Shown here: piece after piece, positions 10,532 through 23,689 of the stretch
Layout: each line of letters opens with the position of its first letter
Position numbering within the stretch: the first letter of the stretch is position 1
Source of the DNA: Cycas panzhihuaensis
Lineage: Eukaryota > Cycadophyta
Assembly (NCBI GenBank): GCA_023213395.1
Contig: CM041465.1
Coordinates: forward strand, 134,981,741-135,045,740
Reading direction: 5' to 3'
DNA: 64,000 nucleotides
Position numbers and translations under genes: made by a program
The notes under the pieces: generated by a model
Seen by the model: the letters and a program-made list of their open reading frames with translations, nothing else
What the model was told of the DNA's origin: nothing
Database searches by the model: none

Positions 10532-13500
10532 GTTCTCACTAAGCGGCTTTCAAGAACACTTCCTCCTTTTCACAACAATAACTCTTGGGCACCTAATCTC
10601 CCAACCCTCTATGATGCTCCCCTCCGCCCTCAAGACCCTTTCCTCATCCAAGGATTTAATCATTTATGTTATTACCACTTGAATAATCTTATAGAGCCTA
10701 TGCTCATCCAGATCCTTCTCTTAGAAGATTCTTCTATTATGCTCCTTCTAAATATTCTAAACCCCTACAGGTATGATTAATTTCCATAGCATTCCTAGTG
10801 TCTTAATTCTAAAGGGAGATTTCCATAATATCTATTGCTCTAGAAAGGTCCTAGGAGACACCCATTCTAACCCCAAATTGGTCCATATACAGGCCCAAAT
10901 TCCCCGGAGAGGGGGTAATGAATGTTGATATGGTCTAAAGACTCCTCATCCTTCTTACACAAAACACATCTATTTAGCATGGTAAAACCACGTCTATGAA
11001 GATTATCAATTATTAGTATCTTATTCTATAGGCAAAGCCACCAGAATACTGCCACCTTTGGAATGAGCCCTAGCTTCCAGACCCTGGCTATCACTACATT
11101 CTTGCCAAGCCCCTCCTCCATACAGAAAGATTAGTAACCCTCCTTCATAGAGTATGACCCAGAGGGGGAGTGACCAAATCAATATATCAACCAAAGGCCT
11201 TTTGGGGATATACCGATAATTAACTCATTCTTAAGGATCTGAATATTTACCTCCCTCCCTTGGGTCCCTCGTAATTCCTCAAAAGATCTCTATCTCCTAT
11301 CTTTGCCTTATCCCTCCTAGTAATCCTTGACCAGTTGACCAAAAATTCCCTCATGAATAGTTTACAAGTTACCGATGATAGGTCTATCTTTCAATTTAAA
11401 GTTTCTACACCAATTTTCCTCCCAAAACCTGATACTTTCCTAATTCCCTAGCTTCCAATCCATACCATTAATTAAAATAGGCCTTAAATGAACAAGACCT
11501 TTCTAGATAGAGGAACCAGAGACACCCCCACCTCATCTTTTAAGAAGTGGCTACCCCTCAGGTGCTTTTTGGCAATGATATTTTCCCATTGGGTGCCATC
11601 ATCATTTGTTAGTCTCCATCCCAATTTATCCATCAGAGCCCTATTAAAGGGCCCTAGTCTTCTTATATTGAGCCCCCCCCCCCTCCCGCCACCCACTTGG
11701 GCCTACAAATATTTTCCCAAGAAACCAGATGGATTATATCATTGTCCTCTATCCTATACCATAAGAATCTTTTTTGGATGCCTTCTAAGATTGAGATGAC
11801 CTTAGTCGGCATCCTAAAAATTAACATCATGTAAATTGGAATGCTTTGTAAAGAGGCTGCCACCAACTGAATTTTACCTGCAAGACTGAGGAGGGAACCT
11901 TTCCATCCAGCTAACTTCCTTTAGATCCTATCCACAATAGGATTCCAGAGATCCTTACTCATATTTCCCACAAAAAAGGGGCATTCCTAGATAAGTGGTT
12001 GGAAGAAGTCTAATGGGGATCTTTACCTCCCTGCTAATCCTCCTCTAAAGTCTCTCAGGGGTGTTAATAAAAAAGATGGAACTCTTCTCTATGTTAATTC
12101 CTTAGTTTATGGCCCTCTCATAAGCCTGGAGCCCCATCTTAAATGCTCTAGCTTCCCCTAGGGATACCTTACCTAAAAAGATATTATCATCAACAACTAA
12201 TGATGAGTAATATTTTCCATGTTAGATGAAGGCTTTAGCCTAGACACCTAGCCTTTCCTTCTAGCCTCCTCAATAGCCCTCCCTAATATTTGTGCCATAA
12301 TGATAAACATGTATGGGGATAAAGGATCCCCTTACCTAAGTCCTCTGAAGTTAGGGAAGAAAGGGGTCAAAGTATTATTTATCAACATAACAAATAAAGG
12401 ATTTGAAATATAGCACCTCATCCAGTCCCTCCATACCCCATCAAAACCAAAAGCTTAGAGATAATCAATTAAGCAGTCCCAAGACACCCAGTCATAAGCT
12501 TTGGACATGTTAGTTTTTACAATCATGCTTACTTCTTTGCTATGGTAAACTGAATGGACTATCTCATGGACCACTATTGTGCCATCAATGATGTGTCTAC
12601 CTTTCACAAATCCATCCTAATTTGGGGATATAAAAACCAGCAAACATTCCTTGAGTCTATTTACCAAAATTTTTGCTAAGATTTTATATTTTATATTGCA
12701 TAGACTTATCAGTCTAAAGTCCTCTATGACCTTTTCTCCTTCCTTTTTTGGAATAAATACCGAAAAAGTAGCCTGCCACTCATTTTGGATTATTTTCTTC
12801 TCAAAGAATTCATACAAAGCCAATTTGAAATCCCCCTTAATTATGTCCTAGAATTCTTGGAAGAAGCCTGGGGGAAAACCATCTATCCCAAGAGCTTTTT
12901 CATGACCCATATTAAAGACTACTTTCTCCACTTCCTCTATAGTGAAAGGATCTGTTAGCCTTCTATTTTGATCTTCATTAATTAGCTTTGGGATAAATCT
13001 AAAGAGATTCTCTCTTAGATTTAGATCTTGGCATCATGGTTCTTCGAATAAATTCTTGAAATAATCCACCGCTATGCCTTTGATTTCTTCTTCTGTCTCA
13101 TGATTGGCTTTGTCCCTGTTACACAACATATTTATTCTATTGTAAGACCTATGTTTTAGTATGGATATATGAAAAGACTTAGTATTTCTATCTCCCTCTG
13201 AGAGCCAAAGCACTCTAGATTTCTATTTCTAGTGAATTTCCTCCTTAGCCAGCACATCTTCCAAGTTTTTTATATTCGAACATTCCATCTGATCTAGAGA
13301 GGTGGCCCTACCTTCCTCCTGGATCCTCCCCTCTACCATATTGAGTTTTTCTAGAAGTTTGCCTTTAGCCTCAAAAATGTTACTAAAGACTTCTTTATTC
13401 TAGACTTTAATCTATCTCTAAAGCTAGTTTAGCTTTTTAGAGAATCTAAACATGGCATGCCCCACCACATGGGTACTCCACCATTCCTTAACCTGGCCCC

Positions 13501-14272
13501 TAAGATTTGGGTGTCTCAGCTACATAAGTTCAAACTAAAAGGGAGCCCTATGGTGAATACCTAAAGTCTTAAACTCTATCATTAGAGGAGAATGATCAGA
13601 GGCCAACTTTGGGAGCACCTCTAACTTGATGTCCTCCTGGAGACTCATCCATTCATAGTTGGTCAACATCCTATCTAACTTTATTTGGATGTGATTGTTC
13701 CCCAATCTTCTATTTGACCAAGTGTACCTGGCCCCTCTAAGTGAGATATCCTGGAGTCCTCCTCTCTGTAAGAAGTCCCCTTGGTCTGACATACTCTTAG
13801 ACTAGCCCTCTTGACCCCCTTTCTTTTCACTTGGATATAGAGTTAAGTTGAAATCCCATGCCACTAACCATGGGCCCTTCTAATCTTTATGGACATCCAT
13901 AATCCTATCCCATAGATTCTTTCTTCCTTCCACTAATGTAGGAGCATAAATATTAGTGGCCTACCATTGGATATTTGTCCTTCTGTAAGTAAAGTAGATG
14001 GTCATGAAGTGATCTTCTTAGACCACACCTAACCCCTACTAGATTCTTAGGTCCCAAAGGACCGCCATATCACCCAAGCCTAAAGATCCCTCTTTGGTCA
14101 ACATTTTGCCCTTCCTCTAAATCTTAATTTTCACCTCTAACTCCTTAGCCTTCTCATGTTTTGTTTCCTATAATAATATAATATTCCCTCCTATTTTGAT
14201 TCTCAAATCCTTAATAATTCTCTGCTTAGAAGGGGCATTCAAGCCCCTAATATTCCAGCATAAGAATCTCAT
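10070..14272 (-). pseudogene. LINE ORF2 (endonuclease / reverse transcriptase / RNase H), decayed
   Basis: The start is the minus-strand ATG at 14272, reading MRFLCWNIRGLNAPSKQRI, the usual endonuclease N-terminus. Further endonuclease motifs are ETK, NIYAP, WDFN (the usual Gly-Asp-Phe-Asn changed) and SDHSP near 13590. Reverse transcriptase lies at about 12870-12150: FRLISLCNIKYK, NMSKAYDWVSWD (catalytic Asp replaced by Asn) and FRGLRXGDPLSPYMF. The downstream Asp-Asp box near 12190 is degraded. A Trp/Cys-rich zf-RVT-like segment (WWLCL, MLNRCVLCKKDEESLDH) lies at about 11070-10950, followed by RNase H. Many stops and some frameshifts remove function. An intact protein would nick target DNA and copy LINE RNA in place. 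Confidence 0.9.
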
Positions 14273-14369
14273 GGCAAAACCCCCCACTCCATCCATAAAG
14301 GGTCATCTTCTACTCCTAAAGTATAGGCCTTCAATCACCCCTTCCTTTAGGGTACTCTGATACCCTAAT

Positions 14370-15696
14370 AAATTTGGGATGTGGTTTCCCTATCTCGAAT
14401 CACTTTCTCGAACGGTCTGCTGACCCTCTTATTACTACCAAGGTTAGGGGCTCTCCTCAGGCTTGATGATTCCTCTTGAGTCCATTAACCTTTCGTTATC
14501 CACCTGCAAACCCCACTAAGTGGCTTTCCTAGCTTCCCTCTCTTAGATGGAGCCTCCTCAGTCCTATAATCCATTCCAAGCCAGCTCTCTTCTGCCCTAA
14601 CTGTGAGCCCTTGCTACGTTACCCTCTGACTTGAGGGCCACACCTTCTCCTCTCTTTCCTCTTAGAGACTATCCTCCTCATCCCAAATAATCTCCTTCAT
14701 TTACTCAGCCTGAGGAATCTCAACCACCCTAGACATGGCCTCCTCAACCCTCCTCTCTCCAACAAGGTGCTCCTCTACCATAGTTGTTGGCTCTTACTGC
14801 CCTTCCTCTTGACCCCTCTGTCACTTATTCTCCTTAGCTTCCTTTAGGATGGGGCTCTCCTCGTGTTCATCCTTCCCTTTCTCACCTTGACGAGATGCAT
14901 CTACCTTAGATCCTAGTGTAACTTTACTTGGGCCTCCCTCCTCTTCAGCCCTAACCTTATTTGTTACCCCTTGATATTTCAGCAGTAAATGCCCCATGCA
15001 CCTATATTTCAAGCATATGAAGTTGTCTAACTCATAAACCAACTTTTGTTTAATATCCCATCCCTCTATTTCAATGCTAACCTCTTCTAGGAGGTCTCTA
15101 TCAAGTCTCACCAGAATATAAAAACTGGCATTTATCAATCAAGATCTATTCTTTGTAGTAGAGTCCATCGCTTATAAAGGTCCAACTGCCCTAGCCACCC
15201 TTTTTACTACTTCCAAATTCCAAAACTGCAAAGGTAGCCCCAATATCTAGACCCAGATCAAGGTTTATTTTATCATTGGAATAGTTGGATTGAAAGTCAG
15301 GTGCCATTTTTCCAAGGTAATGGCCTTCCTACCAAGAATCCATAGGGGCTTTAAAAGAATGTCAATCATATCCTCTTGGTTTACAAACCTAAAGAGGATA
15401 TATCCCTTAGGCATAGCCATCACCTCCACTGGGTTCTTTATTTTCTATCTATTCTTGGTCCAATTCCTAATAATCTCAAGCCTGAGTCTAGGCCCCAAAA
15501 ACCTCCCAACCAAGTTGTTTTTACAGTATTTCATCATTTTTTCATTTAACTCTTTAGGCATAAGAATTTTTATTCGATTATCTTGAAAGGTAGGGTTTAT
15601 CACATAATCCTTTGTAACATCATTTCTCAATACATCAGGGTAAGTCTTTCCCAGAGGAGAGGACTGAGTCTAATTTATCTGGTTTGGTTGCTCCAT
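14370..15696 (-). pseudogene. LINE ORF1 (nucleic-acid-binding Gag-like protein), decayed
   Basis: The reading starts at a minus-strand ATG at 15696 (MEQPNQIN) and runs to about 14370. The N-terminal half resembles the DUF4283 domain of plant LINE ORF1 and related zinc-knuckle proteins: NLVGRFLGPRLRLEIIRNW near 15520, then PKGYILFRF and PLWILGRKAITLEKW. A CCHC knuckle follows at about 15015-14975, reading CLKYRCMGHLLLKY, in which two of the three Cys have become Tyr (G to A on the sense strand), so metal binding is lost. The tail is charged and low in complexity, as is usual. Several in-frame stops occur. The protein would normally bind LINE RNA and chaperone reverse transcription. The 3' limit is approximate. 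Confidence 0.75.
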
Positions 15697-16239
15697 TCAC
15701 TTAAATAAAAATAGAATAAAACATAGTAAAAACTCTCAGTCTGAAAAATCTTCCTACACCCATAGATCATAATTGATTCTTCAAAGTTCCCTCTCTGAGG
15801 GCTCTTTTCTACCAACACTATTCACTTTGCTCCACACTCTACCTTCTTGGAACTGGCTGCGTGTCGCCAAGATCCACCCAGGAACCTGAGCTATTGCCTC
15901 ATCACAGTCTATCTAGGGGGCCATCCATATCCTTGTTGCTCATAGAGCTCCAAAAAGACACCACGAGCCAGCTAAATGAAACTGGTGACTCCCTTCACTC
16001 AAACCAACTAATCTTTCCTTTTCCCATACTAGGGAACGAGGACTCGAATGTCTAGGGCCTTGCCCCATCTTCTTTCTCTGGTCCATCCCCAAGACAGGGC
16101 TCTGCGAGGAACCCAGTTGTTGGTGCTTTCTCTATAACCCTAACTAGTCTATCTGCAATGTTTAATTCTCTATTCACGTCATCCATATATCCACTCCCAA
16201 TCTAGCTAGTAAGTGAGCTCACTTATTTACTGATGCTCT

Positions 16240-16257
16240 AGAAAACAATTAGATCAT
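16240..16257. repeat. LINE target-site duplication, right copy
   Basis: agaaaacaattagatcat at the 5' end of the LINE is the partner of 9884-9901. The single difference is a T/C transition. Confidence 0.85.
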
Positions 16258-17617
16258 AGCCAAAATTCATGGAATGATTTTTTATTGGGGATTGATTCTA
16301 TTATCTAAGAGATCTAAGGGTAAAAAGGAGCAATCCATTAGCAATCTAGTACTACTAGAGCATTCCATTAAGTCCCTTTTAACTACATTTAAGAGTTTTT
16401 TAAATGTATATTCTTTCTCAAGTGAGTTTTTTCCTTTAAGATTACTAAATTTTCTATGAGATTTGGCTTGTCCTTCCTACATTATTTGAGATTTTATTAG
16501 GATCTATCCCTATGAGACTTTGTTATTCCTATTATAAGGGATAACGAGCTATATTTACCTTATCCCCTACTTAGTTCTTAGGCCTACTTTCTCATCCATC
16601 CACTAAAATCAATCTTTTGTAACTTCTACTATTCTACTTGTATTGTTCACCTGCTCTATAAATACTTTTATCATCACTTCTATCATTCTTATGGCCTTAA
16701 GGAATTAATGGTAAAATTGGGCAGAAACATAGCATTATTCTAAGGTAACTATTTTTGGTTTTAATCATCATTGAGGTAATATTATTTAGATTCGTTGGTA
16801 ATTAAGTTTAGTAAAAAAAAATAATTATAATAAAAAAATACTCTTACTCTTATTTTGAGCTTTTACCATTTCTAAAGTTGAAGGGTTTTATGGTATTTTT
16901 GCTTGACCATAGTGCGGTAATATTTTTCTTAAGTAATTTCATTTCTCTAATTCTCTTATTCTTGTAATTCTCAATGAGTTTGGCCCTTCAAGGGTTGGTA
17001 TATCAATTCCTAGACTCTTGAAAGAAGGTAGAATTAGAAATTAGAGAAAGTTATTGAGTGAGGTAGTTTTTTCCATATATGTAAATATTATCTTCTATTA
17101 TATACTAGTTAGAGATCATTTTAAGTTGATTATAGAATTATGTATGAGAAATATAATATTTTCATCCATTATTATAACACTTATACTTTGTTATTTAATT
17201 ATTGATCTCTCCTTTGACATAAGGAGGGATATCAAGTGAGCAAAGCCATTTTATCATAAAAATTAATTTCCATGTATACATCTCTTTTCTTGATCTCAAA
17301 ATTTATTAAAAGGGTGAAATGAGAAAGAAGAAACAAAGTAAATTATCTTTTATTATCTACTTATTTACTTTAATTATTGTTTCTTATTGCACTTGCATAT
17401 ATAAGAAAAGAAAATTTTTCAATTATTCAATCTCTTTGCTCTTTTATATTCTATTGAGTACACCTAAACTAGTAGAAAAATAAAGAAAGGAATATGTAGT
17501 AGGATAATCATAAGTATAACTCAAGTACCTAGATCTCCCTTACCTCTTGTGTTCTTTCCTATCTTTGCTTATATGCATGGTGTATGATGTTTCAATGCAA
17601 ATGAAAAATACATCCAA
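16258..17617 (+). repeat. Inverted repeat, left arm, inner segment
   Basis: This continues the left arm beyond the LINE. Its reverse complement is found from about 17851 to 19259. Matching tracts include ctcatccatccactaaaatc, cttatcccctacttagttct, ggataacgagctatattta, gtatatcaattcctagact, catataagaaaag and tatagttatcctactacat (the last two as seen in the right arm). Short ORFs here are not supported by any motif. I do not recognise the repeated sequence. Confidence 0.8.
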
Positions 17618-17850
17618 GTTGTTTGACAGAAATTGGTTTTCTAGCTTCAAGCTAATCGCAATAAGAGAACTAAGGTCATTAGTTTAAAGAGAAAGCCTTT
17701 TTGACCAACTCCTAAAAAGGAGGCATTGCCTACTCTTGAGAGTATTTTAAACTAAGGGAATAATAATAAAACATGATGGAAAACTTCACATGCATAAAAA
17801 AACAAAAATAAGTCTAAGTTTAATAGCAAATCAAACATATATGCAATAAC
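17618..17850. other. Inverted-repeat spacer
   Basis: About 230 bp separate the two arms and show no self-complementarity. The tract ccaactcctaaaaaggaggc is a small palindrome-like piece. There is no coding signal. This would be the loop if the arms paired. Confidence 0.6.
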
Positions 17851-19590
17851 TAGGATGTAGTTTTTATTTGCATGAAAACATCATATAATATGCATGCAAG
17901 TAAAGATAAGAAAAAGCACATTAGACAAGGGAGATTTAGATACCTAAATTATATATATAGTTATCCTACTACATTCTCCTTTATTTCTTTTTCTACTAGT
18001 TTATATGTACTAAATAGAATATAAAAGAGTGAAGAGATAGGCAATCATTTAATTATAAGCTCAAACTTAGGACCCACTAAACCTAACTTTGTAAGATAAA
18101 GATTTTTATTTTCTTACATATGTAAGTGTAACAAGGAAAAGCAATCAAAGTAAATAAGTAGAAAACAAAAGATAATTTACTTTATTTCCTCTTTTTTATT
18201 TCATCCTTTTATTAAATTTTGAGATTAAGAAAAGAGATGTGTACTTCATGATAGATTTTATGATGAAATAACTTCACTCACTTGGTATTCCTCCTTGTGT
18301 CAAAATAGAGCTTAATGATAAAGGAAACAAAATATAAGTATTTCAATAATAGATAGAAATATTATATCTCTCACATACAACTCTACAAATAACCCAAAAT
18401 GATCTCTAACTAGTATATAATAGAAAATAACCTTTGAATGCAAGGAAAAAATAAGTTTGCTTAATAACTTTCTCAAATTTTAAACTCCACCTCTTCTCAA
18501 GAGTCTAGGAATCAATATACAAACCCTCTGAAGGGATAAAGTCATGAAAAATTAAAAGAATAAGAGAATTAGAAAAGTAAGACCACATAAACAAAATGAT
18601 TAAAGTGCTTCCAACAAGAAAAACATACCATTAAATCATATAATTTCATAAATAATAAAAGTTGAAAATGAGAACAAGAATAGTTTTTTCCTTTTTTTTA
18701 ATATATTTGTTTCACTAAACTCAACTAGCAATAAATCCAAATAATGTCACCTCAATAATGATTGAATCTAGTAATCGTTGCCTTAAAAGGGTGCCATGTT
18801 TTTGCTTAATCCTTACCGTTAAGTCTTTAAGGCCATACGAATGATAGAATTAATTATAAAAGTATCAATAGAGAGTGTGAACAACACAAATAAAACTAGT
18901 ATAAGTTATAAAATATTGATTTTAGTAGATGAATGAGTAAGTAGACATGAGAACTGGGTAGGGGGTAAAGTAAATATCGTTATCCCTCACAGTAGGACTA
19001 ATAAGATTTCATAGGGGTGGATCCCTAGTTAAATCTTAAATAGTTTAGAAAAGACAAGTTAAATATCATAAGAAACTTGGTAATATTAAGGGCAAAAACT
19101 TACTTGAGAAAGAACATACACAGAAGAACTTTTAAAACTCAATCTAAAGGGACTCACACTAGATTGATATACTACTAATGGGTTACTAAGGGATGACCCC
19201 TACCTCTACTAGATGATGGAATTAATCCATAATTAGAATTCATGCTATGACTTTTGATCATGATCTAATTGATTTCCAATAAGATTTTTGCATGAATAAG
19301 GTCTATAAGGTAGCTGGAGAAAGTAAGATGACAAGTTCCTACTAATATGGTTGATGAGGACCAAGAAAAATGTGGAATCATCATTTTTGTTTAAAAAAAT
19401 TTACATACAGCATAGTGAAAAATGTGAGTTACATTTTATAAAGAATGAAAAATATGAGATTCTTAATAAAATATGATCCAGTCACAATTGGTCATATTTT
19501 ATTAAGAGTGAAAAAATATGAACTTCATAATAGAATATGATTAGGTATGACTCAGTCACATTTTATTAAGAAGATCATGTTTTTGGGCTA
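17851..19590 (-). repeat. Inverted repeat, right arm (uninterrupted)
   Basis: Reverse complement of 9610-9901 joined to 16258-17617, with substitutions and small indels. At 19260-19277 it carries atgatctaattgatttcc, the opposite-strand equivalent of the LINE target without duplication or insert. This shows the LINE arrived after the inverted structure formed. The outer end, near tattaagaagatcatgtttt, resembles tracts in the 2.9-kb units and at 30905-30945. Confidence 0.8.
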
Positions 19591-19996
19591 ACAAAAAAGT
19601 TCAACTAAAGGGAAATAGCCAGAAACTTAGAAAAATGAAATTTTTCTTAGAAAAAAATTAGTCTACTAAGGATTATTTAGCTCAAGCATTAACTAATGAA
19701 GCCAAAATCAGTGAAACTTAGGACCAAAAGTAAGGAAACGTATGCTAAGAAAGAAAAATAACAAATAGAGTACTTGAACGAGCTAGCTTAAAATCAAGCA
19801 CAAAGTAAGATATGCTCCATAATATCAATCATCAACAAGTGGATAATCATCATCATATATAACCAATCATTTAGTCATCATATCATAGTCTAAAGTAATA
19901 CAATAAAAGACCAAATATATATGGGATGATAATTAAACCATGAAATAATAAATAAGAAAAAAAAAACTAATAATTGATTCCACACAATAATAAATA
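19591..19996. other. No gene seen
   Basis: AT-rich sequence between the inverted repeat and the copia-1 insertion. It has no protein motif and no clear repeat. Its last five bases, AAATA (19992-19996), are the left target duplication of copia-1. Confidence 0.6.
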
Positions 19997-20291
19997 TGTT
20001 AGAATTATGCCCATTTGGGCTTATATTAGCTCACATCGGCCTTGGGCTTGGTGGAGAGATTATGTTGGTACACTTACTTCACCTAGTTAACTTTGTCAAA
20101 GGTTAGCGGCAAATATTTCAGCATTTTTTAATGCCAGACAGTAATAGATAGTGAGCACTTCCCACTAACATCTTGCCTATATGTTCATGGGGTTCAAAGA
20201 CCTTGATGTTCATTAACACTACCACTATATTATATTGAAGATTCACTTATTTGTTCATTCTCTACTCCCTACAACTCCCTATATTCCTTCA
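19997..20291 (+). repeat. copia-1 5' LTR
   Basis: 295 bp, beginning TG (tgttagaattatg) and ending CA (attccttca). A weak TATA-like tatatgttcatgggg tract near 20198 is followed by gatgttcattaacactacc. The same arrangement (TATA, then ggtgtttattaacaccgcc) is found in the copia-2 LTR and fits the promoter and transcript start. Confidence 0.85.
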
Positions 20292-22233
20292 TTTGGTATT
20301 AGGGGGAGTTGTGTAAGATTTTTTAGTATTTTTAAAGTGTTGCCTTATTGCAAAAGTGTTTGAATGAAGAGCCAAAGTTGGAGAAATATTCAAAAAGTCT
20401 TGTGAGGAGTTTTTATTGCATGCACCATTGATACTTTTAAGTTATTAGTCAATATTTCATTATTCATTTTCATAAGCTTTTTCAAAGGTTGTCATTCATC
20501 TATTTCTGTTTATTAGGGTTCTATTTGAAAGAGTTTATTCCCATTATATGCCCAAGCATTTTAATGAAGGAGATCTCACCATTATGGTGCTTGTCTTATT
20601 CCTAGCTTGTCTTGCTTGATAGACAGTTGCTTTTGCATTGTCTAAAGAGTATTTGCCTTGTCTTACTTTACTTTTTGCATTGATCTGCTTGATTTCATTG
20701 AATTCTCCACAAACTGAAAGAAAACTATCATCTTTACATATATCTATATCCTCCCAATAGTTTGTAATGTGCTCTATATTGATCAAATGCTTAAATGCAT
20801 TTATTAAACCCTATGTCTCTCCTCTCTAGCCATAAAGAATTCAATAGTCATCAAATTTATGCCCAGATTATTCTTGCATAGTTACCTATATGGTGTTGAT
20901 TTGTATCTCTATTTCTTCATATGTGATTACTTTAAATATTATAAATATTAAATATTTATGTCTCAATAATAAAGTATTGAGTCAACCAAGTAATATATTC
21001 TTTACATCGTGCCTTTATTTCTCACCCATATGACCTACGCATGATTGTATTTGTTTTTATAGCTACCACTCTTTAAATTAATACATTTTTAATATTTATT
21101 CTAAAGTTTGGAACTTTAGTAATAATTGTTTATGTCACTTTTTCAAATGTTCATATTGATATGGCTCCCTCCTCAATGTACAATTACTTCGTACCTTATT
21201 TGTATCCCTTTTTTTTATATAGCCTATACACACATCATTTACAGTTTCACCTTATTTATAGTATCATCTCTACCCTGTTTGCAACCTCTAATTTCTTTTT
21301 GCGCATTATATAAGTATTTTGCTAAGAAACAAACCATGCAACTATTTTTTTTAAGCATCATCGATAGTAGCACAACATCCACTTTTATCACATATAGCTA
21401 TTTTCAGCATTTTTATTAACATTTAATAATTTGGTTCTATTACATAAACTTTAGAAGGCTATTTATTATTGTGGGCCCTATATTAGAGCCATTAATGAAC
21501 TTGTTAAAATAAGTACCATATATTATCCATAACAAGTCATATGTGGTGTTTAATATGAGTAAGTTCAGTTTTACAAAAGGAACCAAGTCAATTTTTCATA
21601 ACAATAGTTCAAAGTCAAGACCTAGTTCTTCTCTAGAGGCCATAATTTTCACTAAAGAAGTAAAAAATTAATTCTGTTAGCACTAAATCAAAATCTATTC
21701 TCACCCAATCAAAATAAGTGGTTACACAACCACCTTCTATTTTAGTTTGATAGACTTTTTAATGAGTAAAGTCGAGGCAATGTGCTTTTGAGCCTTTTAT
21801 GTTAAAAGGTTAACTTTTTGTAAAAGTTTTTAATGTATATTTTGGTGATTCAATATTGGAATTAAGTCTTGTTTGAAGTGTTGAGATCTATTTTCTATTT
21901 TCTAGAGGCTTGTAAACTTATAAAAAAATTTCAAGATCATTTTGTATATTGTTTTTATCCTCCAATGTGGCACTAGTAAAGAGCTTCCTACGTGATGACC
22001 CTTATATAAACTAGTGAAAATTCAAATTATAATCTCCCACTAATAAAAGTTATTGCTTTTAAGGCAGTTAGAATCCAAAAAGAGACATTTATGCTAGTCC
22101 TGGAGGTGAAATAGAATATTTCTTGTAGTTGTTAAGTGTATTTTCATTGCTTTTAGTGCCTTTTATTGTAAGTTTATTTAGAAGCACTTTATATTTTTAA
22201 AAGTTATTTTGTTAAGGCAATCTTTTCTTTACA
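20292..22233 (+). other. copia-1 primer-binding site and leader
   Basis: tttggtattaggggg directly follows the LTR and corresponds to the tggtatcagag site for initiator tRNA-Met, with changes. About 1.9 kb of untranslated leader then runs to the gag start. ORFs inside it on either strand show no recognisable domain. It is much shorter than the 3.5-kb leader of copia-2. Confidence 0.7.
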
Positions 22234-23170
22234 ATGACATCAAATCTTAGGAATGTAATTGTACCAAAGTTTAATGAAGCAAACTTTCTTAATTAGAATA
22301 AGCAAATAAGGCCTAGTTTTATTATAAAGGATATGTGAGAGCTTGTTGATACAGGATATGAAGAAATTGATGAAATTTCCACTGATGATGAAAAGAAGAG
22401 CTACAAGGAGAATGCCAAGAAGGATAACAAAGTACTTACACTTATCTTTTATACATTAGAGAATCACATCTTCCCTAGACTTAGTGAGGCTACAACGTCT
22501 AAGGAGGCTTGGGGCACCCTCAAGACATCTTATGAAGGAGCAACATCTTCAAAGCTAGAAACCTTAAGGAATAAATTTAAAAATTTAAGGATGATAACTT
22601 GAGAAGAAGTCAATGAGTTTATCACTAAGGTCAAAGATTTAGTAATCAAATGACATCCTTAGATGAAATAATAAATGAATAAAGGGGTGTTGAAAAGATT
22701 CTAAGGTGTTTAGGAGAAATTAAAAGATTTAAAATGGTGGCAATAAGTATAAAGTCTTAAAAAGACCTTAGCATACTTAATATTAAATAATTAAGTATTA
22801 TGCTCTTAGTTGTTGAGGAGAAGAAAGGGGGAAGTGAATCCCTTAAACATGCCTTTACCACTAAGGCTAGAATTAGGCAAAATTTTTAAGGATAAAGTTC
22901 TAAGGATAGAGGCCAATCCCCTAGAGGAAGAGGCTAACTAAGAAACCAATCTTAAAGACAAGGCCAAGGTTTCCAAAATTATCAAGGCTTCTAAGGACAA
23001 GGAAATTTTCAAGGACAATGCCCTAATCAAGGTTTTCAAGGGTAAAATCTAAGATATTTTCAAGGCTAAGGACAAGGCCAAAACTTTGGAAGAAGAAGAG
23101 TAACTTATAGGGGAGAAATCAAAGTTAAAGAGGAAGAGGAACCACTCATTGTACCTTTATCATAGAATTG
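22234..23170 (+). pseudogene. copia-1 gag, decayed
   Basis: The start ATG at 22234 gives MTSNLRNVIVPKFNEANFLN, aligned with copia-2 gag at 46916. The UBN2-type capsid region follows (KSYKENAKKDNKVLTLIFYT, SKEAWGTLKTSYEGATSSKL). Stops replace expected Gln, Trp or Arg codons. The C-terminal part is Gln/Gly/Phe-rich (GQGFQNYQGF, GQGNFQGQCPNQ) and repetitive. The zinc knuckle is reduced to CQKCKYIKGN near 23195. The frame is broken around 22650-22680. Confidence 0.8.
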
Positions 23171-23301
23171 GCCACTTAAAAGAAATTTATTTTGCCAAAA
23201 ATGTAAGTACATAAAGGGGAATAGCTAATATAGCTATAGAAGGAAGATATGATGATAGATTATTTCTCTTAAGTCTGATAGCCAATGAAGAAGAATATAG
23301 T

Positions 23302-23526
23302 TGGTACATTGATTTAGGATGTTCAACACACATGATAAACAAAGAAGAATGGCTTAAGGAGATGGATAATTCTAGGAAAAATAGAATTATATTTAGGGAC
23401 AACTCCATACATGTGGAAGTTGGAAAAGGAAATGTTTCTATAACAAATGACTTAAGAGAAACAAGAAGTATAAATGATGTTCTACATGTTCCAACTCTAA
23501 AAAAGAATCTACTCTCAGTGAATTAG
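23302..23526 (+). pseudogene. copia-1 aspartic protease segment
   Basis: WYIDLGCSTHM opens the segment (the usual Asp-Ser-Gly has become Asp-Leu-Gly), with IHVEVGKGNVSI and DVLHVPTLKKNLLSVN following. This is the typical copia protease order. It is open for 75 codons but lacks the catalytic Ser-Gly context. It would have cleaved the Gag-Pol polyprotein. Confidence 0.8.
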
Positions 23527-23689
23527 ATTATGGATCAAAAGTATTAAGTGATTTTTAATAATATAGAATGTATTATCAAGGATAAGGAATAAGGCGATTA
23601 TGGCAAAAGGTTAAATAAATAGTGATAAACTATTTAAACTAATCATACCTCCATCAAATTCCTATGCTTTAAAAGATTCAACTAGTGTT

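Larger units (their letters stand above)
9902..16239 (-). mobile_element. Full-length LINE (L1-like, plant type with RNase H)
   Basis: Non-LTR retrotransposon on the minus strand, about 6.3 kb, with its 3' end at 9902 marked by a short A run. In order from the 5' end it carries ORF1 (DUF4283-like domain and CCHC knuckle), then ORF2 (apurinic-type endonuclease, reverse transcriptase, zf-RVT-like segment and a C-terminal RNase H). Both ORFs are broken by stops. An 18-bp target duplication with one mismatch flanks it, so both ends are well defined and the copy seems not to be 5'-truncated. It is inserted in the left arm of a long inverted repeat; the right arm at 19260-19277 keeps the unoccupied site. 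Confidence 0.9.

Noticed and set aside
11484-11866. ORFs on both strands around 11.5-11.9 kb as host genes
   Set aside because: They are fragments or shadows of the LINE ORF2 region between RT and the zf-RVT-like segment. The Gly-rich piece comes from a run of C near 11672.
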